Source of the DNA: Pseudomonas sp. RIT-PI-r
GTDB lineage: Bacteria > Pseudomonadota > Gammaproteobacteria > Pseudomonadales > Pseudomonadaceae
Assembly: GCF_001297015.1 (NCBI RefSeq)
Contig: NZ_LIGE01000037.1
Coordinates: 248,001 to 312,000 of the forward strand
Length of the DNA stretch: 64,000 bases
Reading direction: 5' to 3'
Shown here: positions 17,566 through 26,098 of the stretch, one piece after another
Layout: every line of letters begins with the position of its first letter
Position numbering within the stretch: position 1 is the first letter of the stretch
The notes under the pieces: model-generated
Databases searched by the model: none
Seen by the model: the letters and a program-made list of their open reading frames with translations, nothing else
Told to the model about the DNA's origin: nothing
Program-made: the position numbers and the translations under genes

Positions 17566-17860
17566 GCAGCGAAGGAACCCCGAGCCTCAGCGAGCGGGCC
17601 GCACGTAGGAGCAAGCCTTTTCGGTTACCTTTTCGGCGTTTGGAAAAGGTGACTCGCCGTAAGGGCGAAACCTTAATCCGCCATCACCAAAAAAACGGAT
17701 ATACACACAACCCCCAAGAACATGGTCGGCCCAAAGGCCGCCAAGCCCAAAGCGTGACCCCTGTCAAAACCCTGAACACACAAGCAGAAACATCCCCCGC
17801 CATTGAAACCACCGAAAGCCTGCCCCATCTAAGACCCATACCCCATTGCGCAGGTGCCCC

Positions 17861-20278
17861 ATGAGCGACCAGCAAGAATTCCCGGAAAACCCCGACGACT
17901 ACACCGAAGCCGAACACATCGAACACACCTCCTCCGGCAAAGGCCTCGCCCTGCCAGGCCAGAACCTGCCGGACAAGGTCTACATCATCCCGATCCACAA
18001 CCGCCCGTTCTTCCCGGCCCAAGTCCTGCCGGTCATCGTCAACGAAGAACCCTGGGCCGAAACCCTCGACCTCGTCAGCAAATCCGACCACCACTCCCTG
18101 GCCCTGTTCTTCATGGACACGCCCCAGGAAGACCCGCGCCACTTCAACACCGGCGCCCTGCCCGAATACGGCACGCTGGTCAAAGTCCACCACGCCAGCC
18201 GCGAGAACGGCAAACTGCAATTCGTCGCCCAGGGCCTGAGCCGCGTACGCATCAAAACCTGGCTCAAACACCACCGCCCACCGTACCTGGTCGAAGTCGA
18301 ATACCCGCACCAGCCGACCGAGCCGACCGACGAGGTCAAGGCCTACGGCATGGCGCTGATCAACGCGATCAAAGAACTGCTGCCGCTCAACCCGCTGTAC
18401 AGCGAAGAACTGAAAAACTACCTCAACCGCTTCAGCCCCAACGACCCGTCGCCGCTGACCGACTTCGCCGCCGCCCTCACATCCGCCACCGGCCCTGAGC
18501 TGCAAGAAGTGCTCGACTGCGTGCCGATGCTCAAGCGCATGGAAAAAGTCCTGCCGATGCTGCGCAAGGAAGTCGAAGTCGCGCGCCTGCAAAAAGAGAT
18601 CTCGGCGGAAGTTAACCGCAAGATCGGCGAGCATCAGCGCGAGTTCTTCCTCAAGGAACAACTCAAGGTCATCCAGCAGGAACTCGGCCTGACCAAAGAC
18701 GACCGCAGCGCCGACCTCGAACAGTTCGAACAACGCCTCGAAGGCAAAGTCCTGCCGGCGCAGGTACAAAAACGCCTTGAAGAGGAAATGAACAAACTGT
18801 CGATCCTCGAAACCGGCTCGCCGGAGTACGCGGTCACCCGCAACTACCTCGACTGGGCGACCTCGGTGCCGTGGGGCGTGTATGGCGAGGACAAACTCGA
18901 CCTCAAGCACGCGCGCAAAGTGCTCGACAAACACCACGCCGGTCTCGACGACATCAAGGATCGCATCCTCGAATTCCTCGCCGTCGGTGCTTATAAAGGT
19001 GAGATCAGCGGTTCCATCGTGCTGCTGGTCGGCCCGCCGGGCGTGGGTAAAACCAGCGTCGGCAAATCCATCGCCGAATCCCTCGGCCGACCGTTCTACC
19101 GCTTCAGCCTCGGCGGCATGCGCGACGAAGCCGAGATCAAGGGCCATCGCCGCACCTACATCGGCGCGCAACCGGGCAAACTGGTGCAGGCGTTGAAAGA
19201 CGTCGAAGTGATGAACCCGGTGATCATGCTCGACGAGATCGACAAGATGGGCCAGAGCTACCAAGGCGACCCGGCCTCGGCGCTGCTGGAAACCCTCGAC
19301 CCGGAACAGAACGTCGAATTCCTCGACCATTACCTCGACCTGCGAATGGACTTGTCGAAAGTCCTGTTCGTCTGCACCGCCAACACCCTCGATTCGATCC
19401 CAGGCCCACTGCTGGACCGCATGGAAGTGATTCGCCTGTCGGGCTACATCACTGAAGAAAAAGTCGCCATCGCCAAGCGTCACCTGTGGCCGAAACTGCT
19501 GGAAAAGGCCGGCGTGTCCAAGGGCAGCCTGAGCATCAGCGACAGCGCGCTCAAAGCCCTGATCGACGGTTACGCCCGTGAAGCCGGCGTGCGTCAGCTG
19601 GAAAAACAGATGGGCAAACTGGTGCGCAAAGCGGTGATGAAGCTGATCGACGAGCCGAAAGCGGTGATCAAACTCGGGCCGAAAGACCTCGAAGCGTCAC
19701 TGGGTCATCCAGTGTTCCGCAACGAACAAGTGCTGTCCGGCACCGGTGTGATTACCGGTCTGGCGTGGACCAGCATGGGTGGCGCGACGTTGCCGATCGA
19801 AGCGACGCGCATTCATACGCTCAACCGGGGTTTCAAACTCACCGGGCAACTGGGTGATGTGATGAAGGAGTCGGCGGAGATCGCCTACAGCTACGTCAGC
19901 TCGCACTTGAAACAGTTCGGCGGCGATGCGAAGTTCTTCGACGAAGCCTTCGTCCACTTGCATGTGCCGGAAGGCGCGACACCGAAGGACGGCCCGAGCG
20001 CCGGTGTGACCATGGCCAGCGCCCTGCTCTCCCTCGCGCGCAACCAGCCACCGAAAAAAGGCGTGGCAATGACCGGCGAACTGACGCTGACCGGGCATGT
20101 GCTGCCGATTGGCGGGGTGCGTGAGAAGGTGATTGCGGCGCGGCGGCAGAAGATCTTCGAGTTGATTTTGCCGGAGCCGAACCGGGGTAATTTTGAGGAA
20201 TTGCCGGATTATCTGAAGGAAGGGATTACTGTGCATTTCGCCAAGAAGTTTGCGGATGTGGCGAAGATCCTGTTCTGA
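17861..20278 (+). CDS. lon: ATP-dependent Lon-family protease (AsrA-like paralogue)
   Basis: 805-residue cytoplasmic AAA+ protease. An N-terminal substrate domain (about 30-230) is followed by coiled helices (RKEVEVARLQKEISAEVNRK), the AAA+ module with Walker A GPPGVGKT (391-398) and Walker B IMLDEID, and the Ser-Lys protease domain with KDGPSAGVTMAS (Ser713) and GVREKVIAAR (Lys756). The start at MSDQQEF matches the family; an ATG 15 bases earlier is in frame. The next genes encode a chagasin-like inhibitor and a lysoplasmalogenase. As I recall, AsrA of P. aeruginosa (PA0779) also lies beside an icp gene, so this is probably the second, stress-linked Lon rather than the heat-shock Lon near clpX. 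That distinction rests on context. Confidence 0.92.
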   Translation: MSDQQEFPENPDDYTEAEHIEHTSSGKGLALPGQNLPDKVYIIPIHNRPFFPAQVLPVIVNEEPWAETLDLVSKSDHHSLALFFMDTPQEDPRHFNTGALPEYGTLVKVHHASRENGKLQFVAQGLSRVRIKTWLKHHRPPYLVEVEYPHQPTEPTDEVKAYGMALINAIKELLPLNPLYSEELKNYLNRFSPNDPSPLTDFAAALTSATGPELQEVLDCVPMLKRMEKVLPMLRKEVEVARLQKEISAEVNRKIGEHQREFFLKEQLKVIQQELGLTKDDRSADLEQFEQRLEGKVLPAQVQKRLEEEMNKLSILETGSPEYAVTRNYLDWATSVPWGVYGEDKLDLKHARKVLDKHHAGLDDIKDRILEFLAVGAYKGEISGSIVLLVGPPGVGKTSVGKSIAESLGRPFYRFSLGGMRDEAEIKGHRRTYIGAQPGKLVQALKDVEVMNPVIMLDEIDKMGQSYQGDPASALLETLDPEQNVEFLDHYLDLRMDLSKVLFVCTANTLDSIPGPLLDRMEVIRLSGYITEEKVAIAKRHLWPKLLEKAGVSKGSLSISDSALKALIDGYAREAGVRQLEKQMGKLVRKAVMKLIDEPKAVIKLGPKDLEASLGHPVFRNEQVLSGTGVITGLAWTSMGGATLPIEATRIHTLNRGFKLTGQLGDVMKESAEIAYSYVSSHLKQFGGDAKFFDEAFVHLHVPEGATPKDGPSAGVTMASALLSLARNQPPKKGVAMTGELTLTGHVLPIGGVREKVIAARRQKIFELILPEPNRGNFEELPDYLKEGITVHFAKKFADVAKILF

Positions 20279-20302
20279 CAGTTCTGCGGTGACATGACTA
20301 CT

Positions 20303-20400
20303 GCTATCGCGAGCAGGCTCACTCCTACAGGGTTCTATGGTGAACAGTTGATTTGTGAACGCCACAACCCACTGTAGGAGTGAGCCTGCTCGCGATGGCG
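20303..20400. repeat. REP pair, family B
   Basis: Inverted doublet with arms GCTATCGCGAGCAGGCTCAC and CTGTAGGAGTGAGCCTGCTC between lon and the inhibitor gene. It probably separates their transcripts. Confidence 0.85.
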
Positions 20401-20494
20401 TCAACCCGGTCACCTTCACCCCCAGACTGTCACACTTTGTCTCATCTTCAGTTATGCTCGCCGTTCGTCGTGAACGCCCGGAGCCGCTGACCCT

Positions 20495-20887
20495 ATGTCC
20501 CCCACTCGCCTGTTTCTCCCCCTCGCCCTCTCGCTGCTGGCCGCCTGCGCCACGCAACCGAAACACAACGTGACCGTGGAAAAACAAAGCGAATGCCCCG
20601 TACGGCTCACCAACGGGCAAAACCTCATCGTCATGCTGCCAAGCAATCCAACCACCGGTTATCGCTGGGCCATTCAGGACTCGGCTGGCGGTGTGCTGCG
20701 CGCGCTCAGCCCCGAGGTCTACAGCAATCCGGAAGATGCCGGCGTGGTCGGTGCAGCGGGTCTGTCGACCTGGCGCTTTCAGGCGTTTGCCCCCGGTACC
20801 GGGCGTCTGCGCCTGACCTCGCAACAGCCATGGGCGCCGGAAGTGCTGCCGGTGGAAACCTTTGACTGCGCCATTTCGGTGAACTGA
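20495..20887 (+). CDS. icp: Chagasin-family cysteine peptidase inhibitor, lipoprotein
   Basis: 130-residue inhibitor of papain-like peptidases. The N-terminus SLLAACAT is a lipobox, so the protein is likely a lipid-anchored envelope protein. The three inhibitory loops of the family are visible: NPTTGYRW (about residue 49-56), a Gly-rich loop GVVGAAGLSTWRF, and a QPWAPE loop where chagasins have RPW. Length fits the family. It lies downstream of a Lon-type protease and three bases before a lysoplasmalogenase gene. A possible -10 (TATGCT) is at 20451-20456. The target peptidase is unknown; an envelope role is inferred from the lipobox. Confidence 0.85.
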   Translation: MSPTRLFLPLALSLLAACATQPKHNVTVEKQSECPVRLTNGQNLIVMLPSNPTTGYRWAIQDSAGGVLRALSPEVYSNPEDAGVVGAAGLSTWRFQAFAPGTGRLRLTSQQPWAPEVLPVETFDCAISVN

Positions 20888-20889
20888 TT

Positions 20890-21528
20890 GTGGGCTGGCT
20901 GATTCTGGCGCTGATGGGCGCGGTGACCTTTCTTTACGGCGTCAGTACGCATGCGGCGCTGCTTTGTCTGTTGGTCAAACCGTTGCCGGTACTGGCGTTG
21001 CTCGGCTGGTTGCATGATGCGCCGCCCAGCGACTATCGGCGCTGGATCAGCCTCGGCCTGATTTTTTCGTTGCTGGGTGATGTGTTGTTGGCGTGGCCGG
21101 GGGATTTGTTTGTGTTCGGGCTGGGCGCGTTTCTGGTTGCGCACCTGGCTTATCTGAAGGCTTATCTGAGTGACTGCAAGCGTCTGGCGGTGTTGCCGCT
21201 GGTCTTGGCACTCGCGGTGGGTGCGGTGTTGCTCGGACTGCTGATTTCCAGTGGTCTGGGGCCGTTGCTGGTGCCAGTGATTGTCTATGGCACGGCAATC
21301 AGCGCGATGCTCTGGCGCGCGCTTGCTCGTCTCGGCACCGATGTGCCGAGACGTTCGGCGTTGCTGGCGGCGGGCGGTGCGCTGGCGTTTGTGTTCTCGG
21401 ACAGCGTGATCGGCATCGATCGCTTTGTATCGCCATTCCACGCCGCGCCGTACGTCATCATCCTCAGCTACTGGCTGGGCCAATGGGGCATCGCCGCCTC
21501 CGCTTTCTCCCAGACTAAACGGATCTGA
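20890..21528 (+). CDS. YhhN-family lysoplasmalogenase
   Basis: 212-residue inner-membrane protein with about eight hydrophobic helices. The motifs KPLPVLALLGWLHDA near residue 29, SLGLIFSLLGDVLLAWPGDLFVFGLGAFLVAH and a late FVFSDSVIGIDRF are those of the YhhN/TMEM86 family, which cleaves the vinyl ether bond of lysoplasmalogen. The bacterial substrate is uncertain. It starts with GTG three bases after the inhibitor stop, so the two genes are co-transcribed. Its TGA stop overlaps the edge of a dispersed repeat that begins at 21527. Confidence 0.88.
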   Translation: MGWLILALMGAVTFLYGVSTHAALLCLLVKPLPVLALLGWLHDAPPSDYRRWISLGLIFSLLGDVLLAWPGDLFVFGLGAFLVAHLAYLKAYLSDCKRLAVLPLVLALAVGAVLLGLLISSGLGPLLVPVIVYGTAISAMLWRALARLGTDVPRRSALLAAGGALAFVFSDSVIGIDRFVSPFHAAPYVIILSYWLGQWGIAASAFSQTKRI

Positions 21529-21635
21529 TCGTTCCAACGCTCCGCGTGGGAATGCATCCTGTGACGCTCTGCGTCATTTGCGCAGGGACGCGGAGCGTCC
21601 GGGGCGGCATTCCCACGCAGAGCGTGGGAACGATC
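21527..21635. repeat. Inverted repeat element of the GTTCCCACGC type
   Basis: Ends GATCGTTCC/GGAACGATC enclose several copies of GCTCCGCGTGGGAATGC-like sequence in both orientations. A short relative is at 39458-39484. It lies between the lysoplasmalogenase stop and cmoA. Confidence 0.75.
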
Positions 21636-21728
21636 ACCGGCAAAAAAACGCTTTATCAGACAACCCGCGCATCCCCGCGCCCTTTTGGCTAAAATGCCGG
21701 CCTTTCCATTTACACCGCCGGAACCGCC

Positions 21729-22472
21729 GTGAGCAAAGAACCCGATCGCATTTTCGCCAAGCCTCTGGCCCAGGTACCCGACTTCGCCTTCAACGAAGAC
21801 GTCGTGCGGGTGTTCCCGGACATGATCAAGCGCTCGGTGCCGGGTTATCCGACCATCGTCGAAAACCTCGGCGTGCTCGCCGCGCAGTTCGCTCAGCCGA
21901 ACAGCGTGCTCTACGATCTCGGCTCATCCTTGGGCGCCGTGACCCAGGCCCTGCGTCGCCACGTGCGCACCGACGGTTGCCGCGTTATCGCTGTGGATAA
22001 CTCGGCCGCCATGGTCGAACGCTGCCGCGAGTACCTCAACGGTCAGGATTCGATGTTCCAGGAGTTGCTGCCGGTCGAAGTGATCGAGGGCGACATCCTT
22101 GCCCTCGACTTCCAGCCCGCCTCGGTGGTCGCGCTGAACTTCACCCTGCAATTCATCGCCCCCGAGCAGCGCACCGCGTTGCTCTCGCGCATCCGCCAAT
22201 CGTTGTTGCCCGGTGGCGCGCTGATTCTCTCGGAGAAGCTGCGTTTCAACGATGCCGAAGAACACGCATTGCTCACCGATTTGCACGTCGCCTTCAAACG
22301 CGCCAACGGCTACAGCGAACTGGAAATTGCCCAGAAGCGCAGCGCCATCGAAAACGTCATGAAGCCCGACAGCCTCGAAGAACACCGCGAACGCCTGCTG
22401 GCCGCCGGGTTCTCGAAAGTCGTGCCGTGGTTCCAGTGTCTTAACTTTGCCTCGTTGATTGCCTTGCCATGA
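21729..22472 (+). CDS. cmoA: Carboxy-S-adenosyl-L-methionine synthase CmoA
   Basis: 247-residue enzyme that converts SAM and prephenate to carboxy-SAM for tRNA wobble uridine modification (cmo5U34). The SAM-binding fold shows LYDLGSSLGAVTQALRRH (about 60-78) and the acid VIAVDNSAAMVERCREY. Later motifs VALNFTLQFIAPEQR and LILSEKLRF are typical for CmoA. The start is GTG at 21729 (VSKEPDRIFAKPL), which gives the family length. A possible -10, TAAAAT, lies at 21690-21695. The last four bases overlap the cmoB start (ATGA), so the two enzymes of the pathway are coupled. Confidence 0.96.
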   Translation: MSKEPDRIFAKPLAQVPDFAFNEDVVRVFPDMIKRSVPGYPTIVENLGVLAAQFAQPNSVLYDLGSSLGAVTQALRRHVRTDGCRVIAVDNSAAMVERCREYLNGQDSMFQELLPVEVIEGDILALDFQPASVVALNFTLQFIAPEQRTALLSRIRQSLLPGGALILSEKLRFNDAEEHALLTDLHVAFKRANGYSELEIAQKRSAIENVMKPDSLEEHRERLLAAGFSKVVPWFQCLNFASLIALP

Positions 22473-23425
22473 TTGATCTGTCCCCCCTCGCCCGCCGTCT
22501 GGCCGGCACGCCGCTGGCCGAATGGGCCAACACCCTGCAGCGTCAACTCGACAAGAAAATGGACAAGGGCCATGGCGATCTGGAGCGCTGGCAGAGTGCG
22601 CTCGATGCCTTGCCGAAGATTCAGCCGAGCGAAGTCGATCTGCTCAACGGCCTGAAACTCGACACCGATTGCGACGACGAAACCCGCGCGCAGATGCGCA
22701 CTGCGCTGATGGGCCTGTCGCCGTGGCGCAAAGGGCCGTTCGATCTGTTTGGTGTGCACGTCGATACCGAATGGCGTTCGGACTGGAAATGGTCGCGCGT
22801 AGCTCCACATCTCGACCTGAAGGGCAAACGCATCCTCGACGTCGGTTGCGGCAACGGCTATTACATGTGGCGCATGCTCGGTGCGGGTGCAGACAGTGTG
22901 ATTGGTGTTGACCCGAACTGGCTGTTCTTCTGCCAGTTCCAGGCCGTGCAGCGTTACCTGTCCGAACCAAATGCCTGGCATTTGCCGTTCCCGTTCGAAG
23001 ACCTGCCGGCGAATCTGGAAGGTTTCGACACGGTGTTTTCCATGGGCGTGTTCTACCACCGCCGCTCGCCGATCGAGCATTTGCTGGCGCTGAAGGATTG
23101 CCTGGTCAAGGGCGGCGAACTGGTGCTGGAAACACTGGTGGTGGAAGGCGACAAGCATCAGGTGCTGATGCCGGAAGACCGTTATGCGCAGATGCGTAAC
23201 GTGTGGTTTCTGCCGTCGGTGCCGGCGCTGGAATTGTGGCTGCGTCGTGCCGGTTTCACCGACATTCGTTGCGTGGATGTGAGCACGACAACAGTTGAAG
23301 AACAGCGCGGTACGGAGTGGATGAAGTATCAGTCGTTGAGCGACTTCCTTGATCCCGAAGACCACAGCAAAACCATCGAAGGCCTGCCGGCGCCAATGCG
23401 TGCGGTGATCGTCGCGAAGAAGTAA
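22469..23425 (+). CDS. cmoB: tRNA U34 carboxymethyltransferase CmoB
   Basis: 318-residue methyltransferase-fold enzyme that transfers the carboxymethyl group from carboxy-SAM to 5-hydroxyuridine at tRNA position 34. Signature parts are GPFDLFGVHVDTEWRSDWKW (about 91-110), the SAM motif RILDVGCGNGYYMWRMLGAGA and SMGVFYHRRSPIEHL. Length matches the family. It is translated from an ATG overlapping the cmoA stop. It is followed by a 578-base gap filled by a tandem repeat array, with no sign of another gene. Confidence 0.96.
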   Translation: MIDLSPLARRLAGTPLAEWANTLQRQLDKKMDKGHGDLERWQSALDALPKIQPSEVDLLNGLKLDTDCDDETRAQMRTALMGLSPWRKGPFDLFGVHVDTEWRSDWKWSRVAPHLDLKGKRILDVGCGNGYYMWRMLGAGADSVIGVDPNWLFFCQFQAVQRYLSEPNAWHLPFPFEDLPANLEGFDTVFSMGVFYHRRSPIEHLLALKDCLVKGGELVLETLVVEGDKHQVLMPEDRYAQMRNVWFLPSVPALELWLRRAGFTDIRCVDVSTTTVEEQRGTEWMKYQSLSDFLDPEDHSKTIEGLPAPMRAVIVAKK

Positions 23426-23453
23426 CCCAACCTCTCAAACACCGCGGTGAATT

Positions 23454-24019
23454 CACCCCTCACCCCAGCCCTCTCCCCAAGGAGAGGGAGCCGATCTTTG
23501 GGCTTTTCAAAACTTGAGTTCGACTCGATAACTCAGGTCGGCGGGGATCGCCCATTCAACTCGGTCAGTCCCCTCTCCCTCTGCGAGAGGGAGCCGATCT
23601 TTGGGCTTTTCGAAACTTGAGTTCGACTCGATAACTCAGGTCGGCGGGGATCGCCCATTCAACTCGGTCAGTCCCCTCTCCCTCTGGGAGAGGGAGCCGA
23701 TCTTTGGGCTTTTCGAAACTTGAGTTCGACTCGATAACTCAGGTCGGCGGGGATCGCCCATCCAATCCGGTCAGTTCCCTCTCCCTCTGGGAGAGGGAGC
23801 CGATCTTTGGACTTTTCAAAACTTGAGTTCGACCCGATAACTCAGGTCGGCGGGGATCGCCCATTCAACTCGGTCAGTCCCCTCTCCCTCTGGGAGAGGG
23901 AGCCGATATTTGGGCTTTTCAAAACTCGAGTTCGACTCGATAACTCAGGTCGGCGGAGATCACCCATTCAACTCGGTCAGTCCCCTCTCCCTCTGGGAGA
24001 GGGTTAGGGTGAGGGGCTT
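23454..24019. repeat. Tandem array, five 103-bp units, with inverted ends
   Basis: The motif CCGATCTTTGGGCTTTTC starts at 23491, 23594, 23697 and 23800 (one variant base), with a fifth CCGATATTTGGGC at 23903, each exactly 103 bases apart. Every unit contains a hairpin CCCTCTCCC-TCT-GGGAGAGGG. The array opens with CCCCTCACCCCAGCCCTCTC and closes with GAGAGGGTTAGGGTGAGGGG, its inverse. The interior is homologous to the single element at 17180-17329 in opposite orientation. Units differ by only a few bases, which suggests recent amplification. The short frames inside are not genes: 103 is not a multiple of three. Confidence 0.92.
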
Positions 24020-24504
24020 TTTGCTCGGCGGGCGCGGAAGAATTCAGTCAGCACCGCACCACACTCCTCCGCCAACACCCCGCCTTCATACAACACTCGG
24101 TGATTCAAAAAGCCCTGGGTAAAAAACTGCCCCTGGCTCTGCACAATCCCCGCCTTCGGCTCCAGCGCGCCGTACACCACCCGCGCCACCCGCGAATGCA
24201 CGATCAAACCAGCGCACATGCTGCACGGTTCCAGCGTCACATACAGCGTGCTGCCTGGCAGACGATAGTTATCCACGGCCTGTGCGGCAGCACGAATAGC
24301 GACCATTTCCGCGTGGGCACTCGGGTCGCTGGCGCTGATCGGGCAATTGAAGCCGCGACCGATGATCTCGCCATCCTGCACCAGCACCGCGCCCACCGGA
24401 ACTTCGCCGAGGGCTGCGCCTTGTGCGGCAAGCGCCAACGCTTCACGCATGAAATCGCGGTCACGGCTGCGGTCGATGATCGCCGCTGGGCGAATCTGGC
24501 GCAT
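24004..24504 (-). CDS. tadA: tRNA adenosine(34) deaminase TadA
   Basis: 166-residue zinc deaminase that makes inosine at position 34 of tRNA-Arg(ACG). The zinc site is complete: HAEMVAIRAA (His and catalytic Glu) and PCSMCAGLIV (two Cys). Start MRQIRPAAI at 24504 is preferred; an upstream frame into the multicopper oxidase gene is spurious. The start codon shares one base with the stop of that gene (TGATG), so translation is coupled. The C-terminal residues KSPSP and the TAA stop are encoded by the end of the neighbouring repeat array (24004-24019), so the natural tail may have been replaced. Confidence 0.95.
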   Translation of the reverse strand: MRQIRPAAIIDRSRDRDFMREALALAAQGAALGEVPVGAVLVQDGEIIGRGFNCPISASDPSAHAEMVAIRAAAQAVDNYRLPGSTLYVTLEPCSMCAGLIVHSRVARVVYGALEPKAGIVQSQGQFFTQGFLNHRVLYEGGVLAEECGAVLTEFFRARRAKSPSP

Positions 24505-25880
24505 CACTTCACCTCGATGGCGGCCATCAGGCCGGTTTCCATGTGGTCGATCACATGGCAGTGGAACATCCATACCCCCGGGTTATCGGCCACCAGCGCC
24601 ACTTGCGCGCGCTCGTTCTTGCCCAACAGGTACGTGTCGGTGAAGTACGGAATGATCTTGTGCCGATTCGACGCAATCACTTTGAAGCTCATCCCGTGCA
24701 AGTGGATCGGGTGCTGGTACTGGGTCATGTTCTTCAATTCGAAAATATAGCTCTGACCCAGCTTCAGGCTGGCAATCGGCCGATCCGCACACGTCTTGTC
24801 GGTGATGTCCCAGGCCTTGCCGTTGATCTGCCACAGACTCGGCGGCCGGCCGTTATCGACGTTCACCGATACCGAACCGACCCATTCGAAATTGAAGTTG
24901 AGTTTCTCGGCATTGGCCAGGTCCGGCTCAGCCACCGGGTTGGCCGGCAGCGCCTTCGGCCAGTCAGTCGGCGCGTCGGTATTGGCCACCGAACGCAGCG
25001 TGCCCAGACGCACCGGGCCGTTGCGCAGCGATAATTCTTCGCCAGCCGCTGGCGCTTTGATCGCCAGGCAAATGCGCATGCCGGGGCCCAGCCAGTATTC
25101 CTTGCCCAGCGGTCGCGGCTCGACCGGGTTGCCGTCCAGCGCATAAATCCGTGCTTCGACCCCGGGAATATTGATGCGGTAAGTCAGGGTGTTGTCGAGG
25201 TTGAGCAAACGCACTCGCGTGATCTGCCCGGCCGGCAATTCGATCACCGGCGATGGCACACCATTAATTGTCGAAAGGCGCCCCGCCGTTCCGCCCCGCG
25301 CCGCTTCACGCGGAATGCTGAACTCGACGAAATTGCCTACGTCATCGATGTGCCAGTTCTTCAGGCTCAAGGTCTTTTCATAAACGAAACCGGTCGGCTC
25401 GCGCTCTTCGATGATCAGCGGCCCGACCAGCCCGCGACCGAGCTCTTCGCTGCTGCTGACGTGCGGGTGATACCAATAGCTGCCAGCATCCGGCACGCGG
25501 AATTTGTAATCGAAGTACTCGCCTGGTAGCACCGGTAGCTGCGAAACGTACGGCACACCGTCCATTTCCAGCGGCAGGCGAATGCCATGCCAGTGAATGG
25601 TGGTCGCCACCGGCAAATGGTTGATGAAACGTACGCGCAGCCATTCACCCTGACGCACACGCAGCTCGGTTCCTGGCGCCGAGGGGCCGAACGCCCAGGC
25701 TGCGGTTTTATGCCCCGGCACCAGTTCAACATCCAGCGGCGCGGCGATCAGTTCGTAATCGTGGCCCGCTTCAGCATCAGCCATTTTGCCCAGCCAGTAA
25801 CGCGACGCGCCACCGGCCCCCACGCCAACCACTACAAGACCGGCCAGACCACCGAGTATTTGTCGACGGGTAAAAGACAT
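24504..25880 (-). CDS. cumA: Tat-exported multicopper oxidase (CumA-like)
   Basis: 458-residue periplasmic three-domain copper oxidase. It starts MSFTRRQILGGLAGLVVVG, a twin-arginine signal, preceded by GAGGTGG. All four copper motifs are visible: TIHWHGIRL, WYHPHVSSS, HPIHLHGMSF and the type 1 site HCHVIDHMETGLM. Length and signal resemble CumA of P. putida, a multicopper oxidase linked to Mn(II) oxidation; manganese oxidation by this protein is not established, since many strains with the gene do not oxidise Mn. It is co-translated with tadA. The 218-base gap to the divergent toxin gene must hold its promoter. The enzyme class is certain, the substrate open. Confidence 0.88.
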   Translation of the reverse strand: MSFTRRQILGGLAGLVVVGVGAGGASRYWLGKMADAEAGHDYELIAAPLDVELVPGHKTAAWAFGPSAPGTELRVRQGEWLRVRFINHLPVATTIHWHGIRLPLEMDGVPYVSQLPVLPGEYFDYKFRVPDAGSYWYHPHVSSSEELGRGLVGPLIIEEREPTGFVYEKTLSLKNWHIDDVGNFVEFSIPREAARGGTAGRLSTINGVPSPVIELPAGQITRVRLLNLDNTLTYRINIPGVEARIYALDGNPVEPRPLGKEYWLGPGMRICLAIKAPAAGEELSLRNGPVRLGTLRSVANTDAPTDWPKALPANPVAEPDLANAEKLNFNFEWVGSVSVNVDNGRPPSLWQINGKAWDITDKTCADRPIASLKLGQSYIFELKNMTQYQHPIHLHGMSFKVIASNRHKIIPYFTDTYLLGKNERAQVALVADNPGVWMFHCHVIDHMETGLMAAIEVK

Positions 25881-26098
25881 GAACTCAACCACCTCACGTA
25901 TCAGCCACGGGCGCCAGGCCCGCAAAAGGCAAATACGATACACCTGCAATTGCGAAACAGTAAGGGCGGCGCGGCGGATGGACGCAGTCGCGCCCGCGCC
26001 ATACAGCATTTTGATCGTACCCATAACATAACTATGTAGTGCACAGTCCTTGAGTGAACAGGTCATCCTGCGACACCCGTTTCTCAAGGATAGAGAGC

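Noticed and set aside
17684..19483. A 599-codon minus-strand frame across lon
   Set aside because: Antisense to the intact Lon gene; composition (Val, Phe, Arg, Gln rich) is that of a shadow frame.
23454..24019. CRISPR-like array
   Set aside because: Units are contiguous 103-bp copies without variable spacers, and no cas gene is present. It is a tandem repeat.
23807..24122. Small open frames within the 103-bp array
   Set aside because: The period is not a multiple of three, so frames drift between units, and the predicted peptides just mirror the repeat.
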